DNA of 64,000 nt, taken from positions 108,839,580 to 108,903,579 of the forward strand of contig CM066983.1 in assembly GCA_033977485.1 (NCBI GenBank), written 5' to 3'. This DNA is from Hydrangea macrophylla (Eukaryota > Streptophyta > Magnoliopsida > Cornales > Hydrangeaceae). A model generated the notes under the pieces. It had not been told where the DNA came from, did no database searches, and saw nothing but the letters and a program-made list of their open reading frames with translations. A program made the position numbers and the translations under genes. Below are positions 1 through 12,756 of the stretch, piece by piece. The first letter of the stretch is position 1; every line of letters begins with the position of its first letter.

Positions 1-511
1 ATGGATGGAAAGGAGGATGGAATAAAGGAAAAGAGAACAATATTCGAGGTCTATAATCAAAGCTAGAGCCATATAGACAAACCAATAACATCTATCATAT
101 GAAAAGTAATTAATGAAATGTAATATTGTAGCTTTCTTTGTTGAAGGCATACATCGGTATCACAGAGTAGAAGTTTTTGGTATTTGGTTGAGGAGGCTTG
201 TTTAGATTGGCTATCTTTGGGATCTTCTTTGCTCACAACTTGAATGTGCACTTCCCAACTCTTCGATTTATCTATGATATTCCTAATCATCAATAGTTGG
301 GGTGCCATTTTCCTGTCGAAAGGTTTAGTCAATAATAGAAGCAAAGATAATGTTTGTATGTCTACTCTGTGAATTATTGTTATTCAATTGTCAATTTTGA
401 CTATTTTGTTTGTTTTGTTGGTCAACTAACACTTGGCAGAGAAAATCTTCTCAAACTAAACTTTAAGTAGGTTAGAACTTAGAACTGTAAGAGAGTTTTT
501 CTATTTTAACT

Positions 512-963
512 GAGCATCTCCAATCACATTACCTAAGGTCTCGCATGGTACAATACCAAAAATGAAAACCAAAACTAAAAACTGAAAACCACAACATTAT
601 CACACAAGCCCTAAATTTTTTCTAATTTTTAGCCAAAATATCTAGAAAGCTCATCTTAGCTAATAATTTTTAAGCCCTCAACGTCAACCATGTTCTCCAT
701 TATAGGGAGGTTTACGTTATTGTATTAATTTTTATACAAAAGTTGAAAATTCCTATGCTCTCTCTCTCTTCAAATGAATATGATATGTATTATTCTTCTT
801 TACTTTACTTATGGGTAATTACCCATATTCACTCACACTCTCTTTCCTCAAATGTGGAGAACCAAAAAGGGATTCCCGAAAACCCATTGCAGCTCCAAAC
901 ATGCACTTTGATTCCCCAAAATAGCTAGAAAGTGACCATAAGGTAATGTGCTTGGAATTGCTC
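512..963. mobile_element. MITE with GAGCA-type inverted termini
   Basis: The left end begins GAGCATCTCCAATCACATTA and the right end, read in reverse complement, begins GAGCAATTCCAAGCACATTA, followed on both sides by similar CCT(A/T)A(A/T)GGTC sequence. These are imperfect terminal inverted repeats of about 30 bases around a roughly 450-base non-coding interior. No clear target duplication is visible, so the superfamily is undecided. GAGCATCTCCAAT-type ends are common in plant MITEs. Confidence 0.6.
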
Positions 964-1916
964 TACCTCTATCTGAGAGGTCCATATAGTTAAAAACATG
1001 TTAGCTAAACATAAAATTGTTCATGATAATGTGTATTTATTCTCTTTCAAATTGATGTCAACGATACAAGTTGTAGAGTAGCCGCATTGCTTTAGATCAT
1101 TTACGTGCAAGCACAAAAAGGAGGAGAAAAATGAACCCTTTTTTTTGTGTGAAACTTCTTTTGTTTTCTATTTTGGCAATAGTTTCATATACAAAGATAG
1201 CATGATTTGATACTTTAGGAAGAAACTAACCTTAGAAATAAAAGATTTAGAAAGACATTAACAATTTAAAATATTTGAGAATGTGTTTGCAAAACAGTGT
1301 ACACCAAAAAGCGTTTTTTCCTACTATGTTGAATCAATTTCAGAAAGTTGGAGGAAGAAGCACATTAAAAAAATTATATAGTAATAAAAAAGGGTAATAA
1401 TATCAAGGAAAATGAGAAGAAACTAAAAGAAATAAATAAGCGGCTGTAAATATATCTATAAACCAATTGGTTTCCTGGGTATTTTAGCCATTGATTTAAT
1501 TTGCTTATTTTAATCAACGAAGGGAAATGGTTGTTGTTTGCGTTGAAGGCTTTTTTCCTTCCCTAAATCCATAAGCTAAATGTACCCCCAAGTTATCAGC
1601 TGAGTTAAGTGAATGTAACAATTAAGCAGAAAAAGCTGCAGCAAAACAGCGAAGTAGAAAAAGCAAAGTCTTACATTAGAAGTAGGCCAATACTTGCCCT
1701 CGCCAATAATTCTGATTCCTTGTTCAGCACATCAAGAAACCACATCCCTAGACCTCACATGCTTCCAAAAAAGAAAGGCCGAATTGAAAGCAATAAAAAG
1801 CGAATTGATTAAATTTAGCACTTAAAAGTTGGATGAGGTACTACTAAATATGTAAAAGTTATATACAAAGACTGATAGCATCTTAAAGAGATTAGGACGA
1901 TGCCAAGGCTATGTTT

Positions 1917-2138
1917 GGATCATGGATTTTGTGAGGGAAAAGAAAAGATTCAGTGAGAGATTCAGTATTCCTTGTTTGGTTACTATGGATTCTTAGGGGG
2001 AAAAGAAAAGATTTCCTTTTGCTTTCCCACACAACCAAACAAGAGCAAGGATTTTGTATCCCTCCATTTCCTTCCGCTTTTCTTTCATATTCCTTCACTT
2101 TTCTTTTCCCTCACGAAATCCATGATCCAAGCATAGCC
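1917..2138. mobile_element. Hairpin MITE, possibly Tourist/PIF-Harbinger type
   Basis: The two ends are near-perfect inverted repeats: GGCTATGTTTGGATCATGG on the left, GGCTATGCTTGGATCATGG as reverse complement of the right, continuing into a shared GATTT(T/C)GTGAGGGAAAAG. The 222-base element could fold almost end to end. Three-base flanks are CAA and TAA, compatible with a decayed TAA duplication of PIF/Harbinger elements. Overlapping open frames on both strands here are just the palindrome being read twice. Confidence 0.65.
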
Positions 2139-4128
2139 TAAATGTATTTTAAATTGTTTCATATATCAAATGCTTGATTGAATATGATATGAATTTCCTA
2201 AAATATTGGGAAACAATTATATAAGAATATTTATGAAATCTAGAAAACAATAAACATTCATAAGCTAACTAAACACATGATCACAATAATTTAAGTTAAT
2301 ACAACAAGTACATACATTTTCAGTAGCAAAACTAAAGTGAAACAGAACTTGGATTAAAACACATGCACATATACATATATATTAATTAAGGCTGACTACA
2401 CTACAAACCTATTCCACCTACTTCACCTTTCCCATGATCAATCTAAGCAGATTGAAGGAAAAGGGTTCCAGCGCATAAATTAATTGAATAACAAGAATCA
2501 ACCTATTCAACTTACCCGTAAGCAAATGGGAGCAGCTTTTGTTGTGAGAGATTCTGATCAATTTTATAGTCTGCAATATAACAGATAAAAGAAAGTTAAA
2601 AATAGGAATAAGCATGGGAAAATAGAGCAAGGCGAGTATAAAAAGCTTAAGCAGTAATTTGCCAAAAAAAGTGTGGAAGTGAAAATCCTAAACAGAGAGA
2701 TTTGTACTGTACCATTTTAGGAACGTAGACGATTGGCTTTTTGTCTATTCCAGAGCATAGAATTTAGGAGGGATTTAGTTTTAAATCATCGAGTTATCAT
2801 TTGGGAGCCAATTATTAATACACAATCTGCAAGTTTCGCTAGAGGTAATTCTTGAAGTAACTCTTGAATGTAATTTGTTTGTAATATCGCCCTAACGCCT
2901 TGTATGTTCCTCATGTTTGTTGATTTGGAAATGGCCCTGCACAATCGTAAAACAGGGACTTTTATCACCAATTTTGACCACAACATTAGCTTTACCCTCC
3001 AAGCAAAGTACATGTATAGAGTGAAATTAAATTTACATGATCGCATTAGCTTACAAACAAATCAAATAACATAGCCTACAGTTTTAGTAATAGTCCATCT
3101 TGGTTGGTTTTTTTTTTTTTTTTCCTTTTTAAACTTTTTAATGGGTATGTAGTGTGTTCGACTCATATACACTAAATATTACGTGTAAGTCCCAACATTA
3201 AGATGGATTGTAAAGAGTTCGGAGCTAAAAGATGTTTCTACAAGTATATCATATCTATGAAGAGTTTAGAAAATATGTGTGTAGAGATATTTCACAGCCC
3301 TACAATAAATTAATGCTAATGTGTAGATCAAACTACAAAACTACCCATAGTAATTTCATTTAACCTAGCACAAAGTTGTTTCAAAAGTAACTTATTGGGT
3401 TGATGCAGCTTTTTATTATATGTTACCATGAAAAGTGTGAGATCATTTTTTCAGCATTGGCCTTATACATAATATGAGAATAAAAGTAGATGTTCGTTGG
3501 AAACTTAGTTCGAAATTTCAATCTTCAACCTTTTGGTTAATCAAGAACTTGGGTTTAGAGTTTACAATTTAAAGATGAATTCAACCGCCAAGCAATTTAC
3601 ATACAGCTCCTAAACCCAAAATACACATTCAACTAACAACTCACAACATAGAGACAATACGTACACATGCAACTATCATGCATCCCCAACAAATATGTAG
3701 AGAATATGCACAGTACACATGCTAGCGCACTATGGTTAAAATTTATAATATCACTATCCTAAAAAAAAGTGTACAATTCAAGCTTCTAAAAATTTCAATA
3801 CTATTCCAGCATTTGCATCAAAAGCCCTTGATCTAGGATACAAAAGACAGATGAAAATGGAGGACAATGTTAATATCTTGTAAATTCAACATTCTTGTAG
3901 AGCTCCTATGAACCAAGTGGTAAGAATCATATTAAAAGGGGGCATTAGAATAGCAAATCAATATGACTATCCCTTCCAAAAACCAAAGGAAATTCAGCAT
4001 GAGTATCTCCTCCAAGTACATAAGAGCAATTCAGAAATAGCTAGTTATTTATGATCTTACTCTTAAAAATTATCACTGATACGCCAGGAGTCAAATCTGA
4101 ACATATTGATTTCAAAGGGTAACATGTT

Positions 4129-6988
4129 TGTAGACATCCCATTTTTGCCCAAACCAATCATTTCAAAATAAAGTACTCGTGGACACGAGTCTTTTGCCTT
4201 TTGAATCATCCCAATGTGACCTCAAATGGAAAAGATATTGCTAGTCAAAGCTATGGGGTCAAAAGATCAACAATCTCGCATGCACCCCAACCACACATGA
4301 TTATTGCTCCACAAAATTCTTGAGGAAAATTCTTTCGGTGGATTCATAAAGGAGAAAACAAAAACAAAAAAAAAATAGCACAATGGGGATCCCATCCCCA
4401 TTTTCCTTTACTTTTCTTTTCTTTTTCCTACCACTTCATTCTCTATCTCCCACTCTCATTTCTTTTCTTTTTTTATTTCTCTCCCTTTTCTTTTCTTTCC
4501 AATGTAAACTCCTCACATCTGCACAAAGGAAGAGAGGAAGCAGCCCCAACTCCCTCATCTCTTCCTCATCTCTCTTCTCCAACCTCAATCACCATTGAAG
4601 CACCAAATAGTCCATATTGCTAGTCCACTGTTGTGATAATAATCAAAACATCACCACGAATTTATTTTTTATTCAAATCAAATGAAACCAATTGGAGAGT
4701 GTTCTTAACTCAATGATATTGGTCTATGATTTTTCTCAGAATTTTAAAAAATCGTATGATCCATTTTCAAAGTACAAACACAGAAGGCATATAATCTGCC
4801 AGAATTATCACAGCAGTGACCTCAGATCACGTCTACTGTTTGGACTGCTTCAAGATTTTTTCTTCACTCCATATTTTTTGTCCATTAACTATAGCCTCTT
4901 TCCTACCTCTGTGAATTTTTTTTTTATTTTTTTAGAATCCGTTTAATTTTTGTAAAAAATCGTCCAATTTTAGTCGACAGTGCAGTCCCTATTCTGAGTA
5001 AGAGTGCTTCTAAATTCAATTTCTCCCAATTTACAAAAGATATTGCAAAACAGTTTTCTTCCATGGAAAACTAGACTCATTTGGGAGCCTTTCATCAAAA
5101 TTTCATAAAATAAGAAGCACCGAGACCCCTCCGTTCCATTTTTGGAACACTCAACTCAAAGCTGCCAAAAAACTGAAAGAAAACAAAAAAAATAAAAAAC
5201 AAAAAAAAATCTTTTACCGAATACTCCTAACTTATCAAGTTTCTTAATAACTTTGATAAAAAGGAAATTCAAACATCACACTTTTCAATAAACATGGGCA
5301 CCGTCCCTTTCTTCCGGTACAAAATAAAAAATACAAAAAAGACGAAAAGAAAAATGCAAAAAAATGGACTTTCTCAAAATAAAACTCCAATGCCACCTTT
5401 GCTTGGAATCTGCAAACAACACAGGTAAGACAGGCAAGTGTTCTCACTCTTAATGGACACCGACCCTTTCTTCCGGCACAAAACAAATAAAAAAATCTCT
5501 TTTCAATCATTTGGGCACCGACCCTTTCTTCCAAAAAAAAATTTAATAAAAATAATAATCCACGTCATACTCGGGATTACTTGATTTCCAATATAAAAAT
5601 CACGTCCGACTCAGGATTGCATGGTTCCCAATACGGAAACCCCACGTGGTTTCTAATACGAAGAGTCATGTTCTACTGGGGATGACATAATTGCTAATAC
5701 GGAGATCTATGTTTTACTGGGGACTACGTTGTTTTCTAACACAGAAATCCATGTCTAAATTAGAAAGATTGCTTAACTTACATAAAAAAAAAAGGATTAA
5801 TCAGACTCAACAGCCGCCTTTGCATTCAGAGATCTTCACAGTTAAGTCTTCTTAACCTACACACACTCCACATTTTTCAGTCATCTGGGCACCAACCCTT
5901 ACTTCCGGCATAAAAATAAAATACAAAAAAAAATTCTCTTTTCTTTTCTTTCTTTGGGCACCGACCCTTACTTCCGGTACGCTTTTCAGTCATTTGGGCA
6001 CCGACCCTTACTTCCGGTATACTTTTCAATCATTTGGGTACCCTTACTTCCGGTATACTTTTCAATCATTTGGGTACCGACCCTTACTTCTGACATAAAA
6101 ATAAAAATACAAAAAAAAATTCTCTTTTCTTTTCTTTCTTTTGGGCACCGACCCTTACTTCCGATACATTTTTCAATCATTTGGGCACAAATCCTTATTT
6201 CCGGCATAGGAATAAAAGCACAGGAAAAAAAAAATAAAAAAGGAAAAGCACAAAAAAAATGCATCATTCTCCATCCACTTACATAATCTCATTTCAATCT
6301 CAATCATCTTCCAAAGGTTAAAATCTAGGACTATACCACGTGGGTTAAAGTTCCTAGTTACACCAAACTCTTTTTTTCAATTCACTATATCACACGTGCA
6401 CGGTCAAACGGGACCACTTTTCTTTCTCTAAAAAATCATGCATACACTCACACACAGGTCAGAACTACGTTTGGCATGATTCCCGTCTCGGGAAACGTAA
6501 GCAACTCTCAAAGAGTGCGGCCATACCCGTCACCATTTTTTTGTCCTATTCATTTTTCTTATAAAAAAAAAGAAATTTTTTTTTTTCTTTTTCAACTGAA
6601 ATGCCCCATTATTTTAATAAAAATCACTAAAATTGGCAACCGTGTTCGCACGGATGTTTGAGGGTGCCTAATACCTTCCCTCGACATAATCGAGTCCCCG
6701 AACCCATCTCAAAATCTCTGGTTTCGCATGGCTATTCAGGTCACACTTTTAAAGGGCCCACTTTTCTCAAATAAACTTTTTTTTTTAAAAGTCAAAGATG
6801 AATTACTTTAATTGTCTTTGCAGGGGTCCTAACACCCCAAATGTTAGGTGGTGACTCTGAGCATTTCAAATAGGCCCTACCATACTCTTTTCACCCTTCC
6901 CAATAAAATTCAAATCGCAATTCACCCACACCTCAGGAAGCCGGGCCCACACCGATGGCCTCGGCGCTCCGAAAACGCGGGCGCGACA
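4129..6988 (+). mobile_element. Solo LTR, 2.86 kb, probably large Ty3/gypsy (Tat-like)
   Basis: It starts TGTAGACATCCC and ends GGCGCGACA, and is flanked by a perfect 5-base duplication ATGTT (4124-4128 and 6989-6993). No internal retrotransposon coding sequence lies between, so this is a single LTR left by LTR-LTR recombination. The interior has a long pyrimidine-rich leader-like region (about 4385-4600), a block around 4972-5060 that resembles one in the LTR at the right end of the window, a degenerate minisatellite (5290-6190) and a GC-rich 3' end. Assignment to gypsy/Tat rests on the great length and end sequences, and is inference. Confidence 0.8.
5290..6190 (+). repeat. Degenerate minisatellite, GGGCACCGACCCTTACTTCC unit
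   Basis: The unit GGGCACCGACCCTT(A/T)CTTCC and close variants occur near 5296, 5455, 5514, 5887, 5956, 5997, 6037, 6073, 6144 and 6181. In the denser part (5950-6100) copies sit about 40 bases apart, separated by GGTATACTTTTCAATCATTT-like spacers. A-rich blocks alternate with them. It lies inside the 4129-6988 solo LTR. Open frames on both strands here encode only the repeat. Confidence 0.75.
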
Positions 6989-7276
6989 ATGTTAAATTGA
7001 GCAACTCCCACATCTAGATTTCCCAAACACTAAATTACTTTGTATTACAACGGAAAATAATGTAAGAACTGGAAATGTCAGAAGCATATATATAGATAGA
7101 TCATCGATTGTGAGAGACATAAGTGTTCTCTTTCTAATATTGGAAATAGATTACACCATTTCCTCAAAGAATTAAATGGAGTTTGTCACACCCCTGGTAA
7201 TTACTTCCATGTTTTAAGAGCAGTCCTCCTAATTTTAGAATACAAGTCGTAGGATGACTTCTGAACCAAATATGTT

Positions 7277-8638
7277 TGTTGGCCCAAATGTGGAAACCTT
7301 AGAGGGGAAGTGAATAAGGTTTTAGCGAAATTTTAACCTTTCAAAAAACTTAACTTCAAATTAAACACAATCACAAGCAATTATGTAAAGAGAGAAAGGA
7401 AGAGAAACTTGCAAACCGATTTTTCAAGTGGTTCGGCAATCGCACCCCGCGGCCTACGTCCACCCCTCAAGAACACCTCTTGAGGATTCCTTAATCCAAT
7501 CTACTTACGGGTGTAGACCAAACTGTTTCCCGGAGCACTTACGGGTGTGCACCAAACCGTTACAAGAGCCTATGATCTCTCCCAAAGAAGAACACCTCTT
7601 CTTTGCACACAAGGGTTACTAACCATCACTCTTTACAATTGATTTTGATACAAATTGAACTCTCTTTATAGAGTGGATAATACAATTGAAAGCTCACTAC
7701 AATTCACTCTCTCAAAGATTACAATTAAAAGCTAGAGCAAATTGATAAACTCACACAACTAGGGCTCAATTGAGAATGATTAAGAATCAACAAGTTGTGT
7801 GATTGAAATAGATGTTTTCCAATGGATTGATCAACATAAAATGGTGTGGAAAAACATGTATTTATAGGCCAAGAAAGATTATAGCCGTTGGTGGCAAGTT
7901 TGGTAAATAAAAGCCCCTTTAAAAACTAGCCGTTATTGCCTTTCAGGTCGATTCAGTCGACTGGACCTTGAAGCAGTCGACTGGGCCTTGAAGCAGTCGA
8001 CTGAGACGTGTTTACAGAGGGTTTCGTTTACATTCTGCTCACTTCAGTCGACTGCATCGGGCCTTCAGTCGACTGCACCCTTCAGAAATTAGTCGACTGG
8101 TTTTCTGCTGGTTTTGGCAGACTGACACATCTTCACTAAAACGGTCATAACTCCCTCTACAAAATGAATTTTTGAGATCCGTTTGATGTTTTGGAAACTA
8201 GATTCAAATACCTTTCCAACCATATAAAATTCAACATCTAATTATTCTTCAATTGGTTGGGGCATTGATTTAAAGATGACCTATTTAAAATTTGTTTCCA
8301 AAACTTTAACTTTTAGCATTTGTTTGAGCCCCTAAGAGTGTGAGATCAAGATGCCTTACAATGGTGGTCCTAGACTTCAACCAAGGATGAAATATCTTCA
8401 AGTCTTCAAGCTTGATCCTTGTTGAGCTCCTTGTAATCTTAATCTACATCAATTGAATCTCATGCACACAAAGATGTTAAAACATTGATACAATATTAAT
8501 ACATGAGATTATATATGAGCATAAAAATGACTATGATAATAACAAAGAATGAATCAATATGAATCATGTAATTATCATAGCATATTTGACATCATCAAAA
8601 TATAATTAAATATGCCTTAATATACCTTAAGGCTAACA
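7277..8638 (-). mobile_element. Solo LTR, 1.36 kb, probably Ty1/copia
   Basis: It begins TGTTGGC and ends GCTAACA, forming the short inverted termini of an LTR, with a perfect 5-base duplication ATGTT at 7272-7276 and 8639-8643. Read on the minus strand it has a TATA-like CCTATAAATACATG at about 7869-7857. That would make the minus strand the sense strand and place the palindrome cluster at 7954-8099 upstream of the TATA, in U3. No internal domain is present. Copia assignment from the TGTTAGC-type ends is inference. Confidence 0.8.
7954..8099. promoter_or_regulatory. Cluster of six AGTCGACT palindromes in a solo LTR
   Basis: Five perfect CAGTCGACTG palindromes start at 7954, 7974, 7994, 8045 and 8066, with a sixth AGTCGACT at 8091. 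The first three are spaced exactly 20 bases. They lie 85-240 bases upstream of the TATA-like site on the minus strand, where an LTR enhancer would be. A regulatory role is inference; the repetition is directly visible. Confidence 0.55.
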
Positions 8639-8643
8639 ATGTT

Positions 8644-11190
8644 TATGGCACAATAATACTAATTAGGTATCTAAAGTTACGAACTCCCAATGCACGTAAA
8701 TAAACAAAATTAAACTGAAGAAGAGATGAACACGGAAGAATAGGTGATACAAATATATTCTCCTATCTATTCATTCAACAAATGACAACATTACTATCAA
8801 TAGCTTTTCAGGTTTAAAAAAACTTATGCAGAAAAGGAAAATTACAGTCCGACTTAGATCTCTGTTTTCACCACAGTATAAGCCAAATCATTAAGAACAA
8901 TCTTACAATTTCTCAAACGAAGAAGCAAACAATACTTGAGGTAAAGAGAGAGGCATTTAGATTTCGTATGAGCCAGCTAAACCATCATAAAGTTCAACAT
9001 ATATTTCCTTCTACAATAAACTGAAGTTGGGGGTTCAGCAAGTACAAAAAACATCATTTTAAAAAAATGAACTGAAGTATGGTTAACTTAAAATGGGTAG
9101 TAGTCAATTCTGAGCAACAAACGTATGAAGAAATACAAGAAATAGAGATCACTCATCTAACATATACACAATTCAGAAGCTAAGTTATGGATGCCGAGTA
9201 ATACAGGTCCATGCCGAGCAAATGCCTCATGAGAAGAGCACCAAAAAGTACGATAAATCTAAAAGGGTGAAGCTATTGGCACTCCATAATTAAACCAAGA
9301 CACTCCATGGTACCACTCTCAAAACATGTGGTACCATGGATGTCATGCATTACATACATAGTACCACATGCTCCAAAAGTGGTACAATGGAGTGCCATGG
9401 ATAAAACACTAAGATTGTTCAAATCCTTACTATATACCTGAGATATCCATTAAAATATTGAGTACTGATATAGTTGGAAACCGTGAAGGAAAATTAAAAA
9501 TCAAATAAGAACATTTTCATGAAACTTGGAGCAAATAGCTTTAACATGAATAAAGAAAGCGTGCACTAAGCAGAAAGAGAGAAAGTTGGCTTGTTACTGT
9601 AGTAATGAACCAATTGCTGAAGTAAGCCTCACAATTATATTAACTTTTTGATAATATAATTTGTTGTTTGCTATAACAAGAGAGACTGAATTTAATATCT
9701 TTCAAAGATCAAAGAAGACTGAATTTAATATCTTTCAAATAGATTTAATATCTTGTTTTGTTATAAGAACGCAATGACTACACACGTTAATGCAACAAGC
9801 AGCAATTACCTTTGGTGCAACCTCTATGAGTAGCTTAGAGATTGATTCAAGAGAATCAATGATTTTAAATTATCTAACGTAAAGGCTTAGTTCATAACTT
9901 TGAACTGGGATCACGATTGTTCATATTAACGACCAAGTGCCAGAAGAAAGCACACAATTTAGTCAAAGCCTTTAAAGACTTTTGGTGGTTGGTAAATAGG
10001 AACTCATTCAATTGAAGGTACTGAACCGCCTTTTGTTTTAATTATTTAAGAGTATTATATAAATTCTTTAGCACATTTCCTAACAACTTAAGTGCAAATA
10101 GTGAAGTTCTAGAGTAATGATTTAGGAAAGAATAGCGTACAAATATCTTTGAAAAAGGTCACAACACCACCATAGTACCCTTATAGAACAAAGCTAATTA
10201 AAAGAAGATGGAGAAAAATCAACTTACAAATGAATTGTTGCTCTGGCTGAGCGTGAGATACTATCAATTGCTTTAAGTTGGGATTCTGATTGTAACTGGA
10301 ACAATGGAATGAAGCCATGATCTCAAATTTTTAACAAAAAGGAAAACCATGCAAGTAACATATAGGTGGACAGAAGCCAGAGGAAAAAAAATTAAAAAAT
10401 GAAATTGTAAAAAGGCAAAAGTAAGAGGAACACAGAAAAAAATTCAATCAATAATTTGAAAGAACCCACAAAAGCGAAGCTAAATCTGGAAATAAAACCT
10501 AATTACCACCCATAAATAGTAAAAACTAATGTAGAGATCCAAAATTCTGGTGATACTTCAACAGCAACGTACAGACAACAAGACCTATATATAAGAAGAA
10601 CATAGATTTTTAACCAAAACCATTTCGATTAACCATGCAGGTAGATAGAAGCCCCAAAAAACGAGTTTAGAGAGAGGGGGGAAAAAAACTGAAAATCCAT
10701 TTGAAAGAAGTGAAGAACCCCATTAAAATACAAGGGAAAAAGAGATACAATTTCTGGAATAGTACCTCAGACATCCACGTTGGCGATTTGTAAGGCTGAA
10801 AGTTGCTGGAGTTTGTCAATACCTTAAGAGAACTCTTCCCTCAGGAAAAACCCCAATTCGGCAATTATAAAGCTTAGAACATAACAACCCTAGAAGTAGA
10901 GAAGAAAATCCAAAGGAGAAATTCCACCAGCTGCTAGAATAACAAGATCCAAGAGGAATTGCAAGCGACAAGCAGATCGAGGGCTGCAGACGATGAGGCG
11001 GTCCAAGGTCCAGTGTTTTGAAGCACCGCAGACGCAAAAAGAGAGATTAGACCCAAAAAGAGAGAGAGATCCAGTTGAAGGGGGTTTTTTTTTAAGCACC
11101 TCAGAGAGAGAGAAGAGTCACTTGGAAACACCAAAAAAACAGCGACACCGAGAGAGCGACAGCACCGAAAGCAGAAACGTGTAGAACTCA
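8644..11190 (-). other. Possible unidentified minus-strand transcript
   Basis: On the minus strand a CT-rich, leader-like stretch (about 11190-10775) is followed by ATG TCT GAG at 10774-10766 and a GTACT donor. An open segment follows at 10295-10228 (acceptor CCAG, donor GTAAGTT), then 9873-9810 (acceptor GTTAG, donor GTAATT) and 9010-8957 (acceptor TTGTAG, ends in TAA). Phases at all three junctions agree, and the last two read IDSLESISKLLIEVAPK and KEIYVELYDGLAGSYEI. However, the third segment opens with an in-frame TAA and all three of its frames contain stops. I do not recognise the product. It may be a pseudogene, a non-coding transcript, or chance. Confidence 0.25.
9265..9405. mobile_element. 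Hairpin MITE, family A copy 1 (CACTCCATGGTACCAC)
   Basis: The left arm starts GGGTGAAGCTATTGGCACTC and contains CACTCCATGGTACCAC; the right arm carries the inverted form GTGGTACAATGGAGTGCC. The same arms recur at 39674, 54895 and 55447. The right terminus is eroded after GGAGTGCCATGG, so the end is approximate. Confidence 0.6.
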
Positions 11191-12371
11191 AAGGTCACTT
11201 AGTGTCCGTTTAACCGCAGCAAGTAAAATGACGAAAGTAGGGTGATTGAGTTCTGTATTTGTTTGGGTAGGAAATGATAGAAATCATTGGCAAATGAGTA
11301 ATTTTCAAGCTCAATAAGGACAAAATAGAAAATTTATATTTTTGAGTGCTTGCTTGTTTGTTCTTATAATATACTCGGTAATAGATATATATCTCTCTTT
11401 AGGACTGGTTTTCTTAATTAGGACGTGCCAAGTCCTGGACGGCTGGGCCATAAGCTGTCAATTTGTTCTCAAATGCATGTACCATTTTGTCCAAGCAATT
11501 AGGAAACTCAATTAATGAAAGAGATGTTTTGGCTTATTTCATTTGCTTCATAACCATTTTACATTTTTCAAATGGGACGAGATTAACACACATTTTGAAT
11601 AACAAATTAATTCTGAAATAATGACATAGGTTCGGCCTTGTTCGAAATCTCTTTTTAAATATACGTTGATTCAAACGTGTTCTGAAACACAAAAAGCTAA
11701 TGTTTAGCCTTTTTGATCAAATTTTAAGAAGCATTTTAAAGCTTCAAAGCAAATTTTGCACATGAATGATCTTTTAAAATTTTCATGCATGGTACCCTTT
11801 AGATTGTGACTTCTCTGCCTCTGTCTTTGTTTTTACCTAAACTTAAAAGGTCAAGTGGGACATATACTTTATTGGAACAGTTATGATACATCCGAGTAAT
11901 TTATGATATATCATATATCCTAACTTACAATACTATGACACCACTTTGTTGCCAAAATGTTCGAACATAGAATTGCCTCACTTATTAAAACCAACAACAT
12001 TTTGGATGGTATCACCCAGCAAGTTCAACATGTGAGGACTACAATCATAAATCCAACCTAAACCACTTGACTGTATCAAAGAATTTTTAATACGTTAGCG
12101 CAACTGCAATGAATGTTTTTATTGCATGCTTGTGTCAGTAAGTAGCTGGGTAGTGCACCAAAAAAAACAACTCCAATGGATAAGTTACACTTTTGTGTGG
12201 AGCTGTCAGAAGTTAAAACATTTGGTAACTATAATAGTTAAGTTAGTGAATTGGTAAGAAAAACCATGGACTTGATTTGACTACCCAATTGAAAGATGAA
12301 ATGGTTGATGTACATCATTTACTATTGATGTGGTCACCCTATATCACCTAACATGTAAATGGAAAATATTT
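11191..12371. other. Intergenic stretch, nothing recognised
   Basis: AT-rich sequence without a convincing open frame, RNA gene or clear inverted-repeat element. Confidence 0.5.
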
Positions 12372-12525
12372 GGCACACACACTTTTTGACACATTATGCT
12401 TTAAATATATGTACTTTATGTTGTTTGAATTTTTTACATTTTTTTGTGTACCACTTACATAACACAAGGTACATACATTTAAAACTGTGTCAAAAAGTGT
12501 GTCAAAAAGTGTGTGTATGTAGCAC
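12372..12525. mobile_element. Hairpin MITE, family F copy 1
   Basis: Inverted arms contain CACACACTTTTTGACACA on the left and TGTGTCAAAAAGTGTGTG on the right. The interior (TGTTGTTTGAATTTTTT and a CATACATTTAAA segment) is shared with the element at 51833-52008. Ends are approximate. Confidence 0.5.
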
Positions 12526-12543
12526 TACTCCATATAAATATAT

Positions 12544-12717
12544 GGGTAATACTTGGAGCACAACCTTCATACAACTTTCATATAACCTCTCCAAAAGATG
12601 TGTCTATCTCTTTCCTGTGTCACTGTGGGGTCCAGTGACATCACAGGAGAGAGATAGACACATCTTTTGGGGAGGTTGTATGAAGGTTGTATGAAGGTTG
12701 TGTCCCAAATATTACTC
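12544..12717. mobile_element. Mutator-type MITE, family B copy 1
   Basis: It starts GGGTAATACTTGGAGCACAA and ends with the inverse TTGTGTCCCAAATATTACTC. A perfect 9-base duplication TAAATATAT flanks it (12535-12543 and 12718-12726), the signature of Mutator-like elements. The arms contain GTGTCTATCTCTTTCCTGTG and its inverse around a GTGGGGTCCAGTGACATC centre. 174 bases, no coding capacity. Confidence 0.85.
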
Positions 12718-12756
12718 TAAATATATCTCCCCATTAGAGGACCAAAAAATTCATAA

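Larger units (their letters stand above)
1..4123. other. Left flank, no confident gene
   Basis: AT-rich non-coding sequence. It holds two inverted-repeat MITEs (listed separately), a T-rich tract near 3108-3128 and short open frames without recognisable domains. On the minus strand a 55-base exon-like segment (about 2569 to 2515) has a good acceptor (TTGCAG) and donor (GTAAGT) and reads as a plausible peptide. Nearby segments around 2900-3010 and 2720-2750 also read open, but I could not join them into one frame, so no gene is called. Confidence 0.5.

Noticed and set aside
2418..3046. A minus-strand gene ending near 2418
   Set aside because: Several exon-like pieces are visible but frames could not be joined consistently and no family was recognised.
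5954..6286. Open frames with repeated peptide units on both strands
   Set aside because: They are the two strands of the GGGCACCGACCC minisatellite in a solo LTR, not a repeat protein.
7954..8099. Regularly spaced CAGTCGACTG repeats as a CRISPR-like array
   Set aside because: Units are 10-base palindromes with irregular spacing in plant LTR DNA; no spacers of uniform size and no cas genes.
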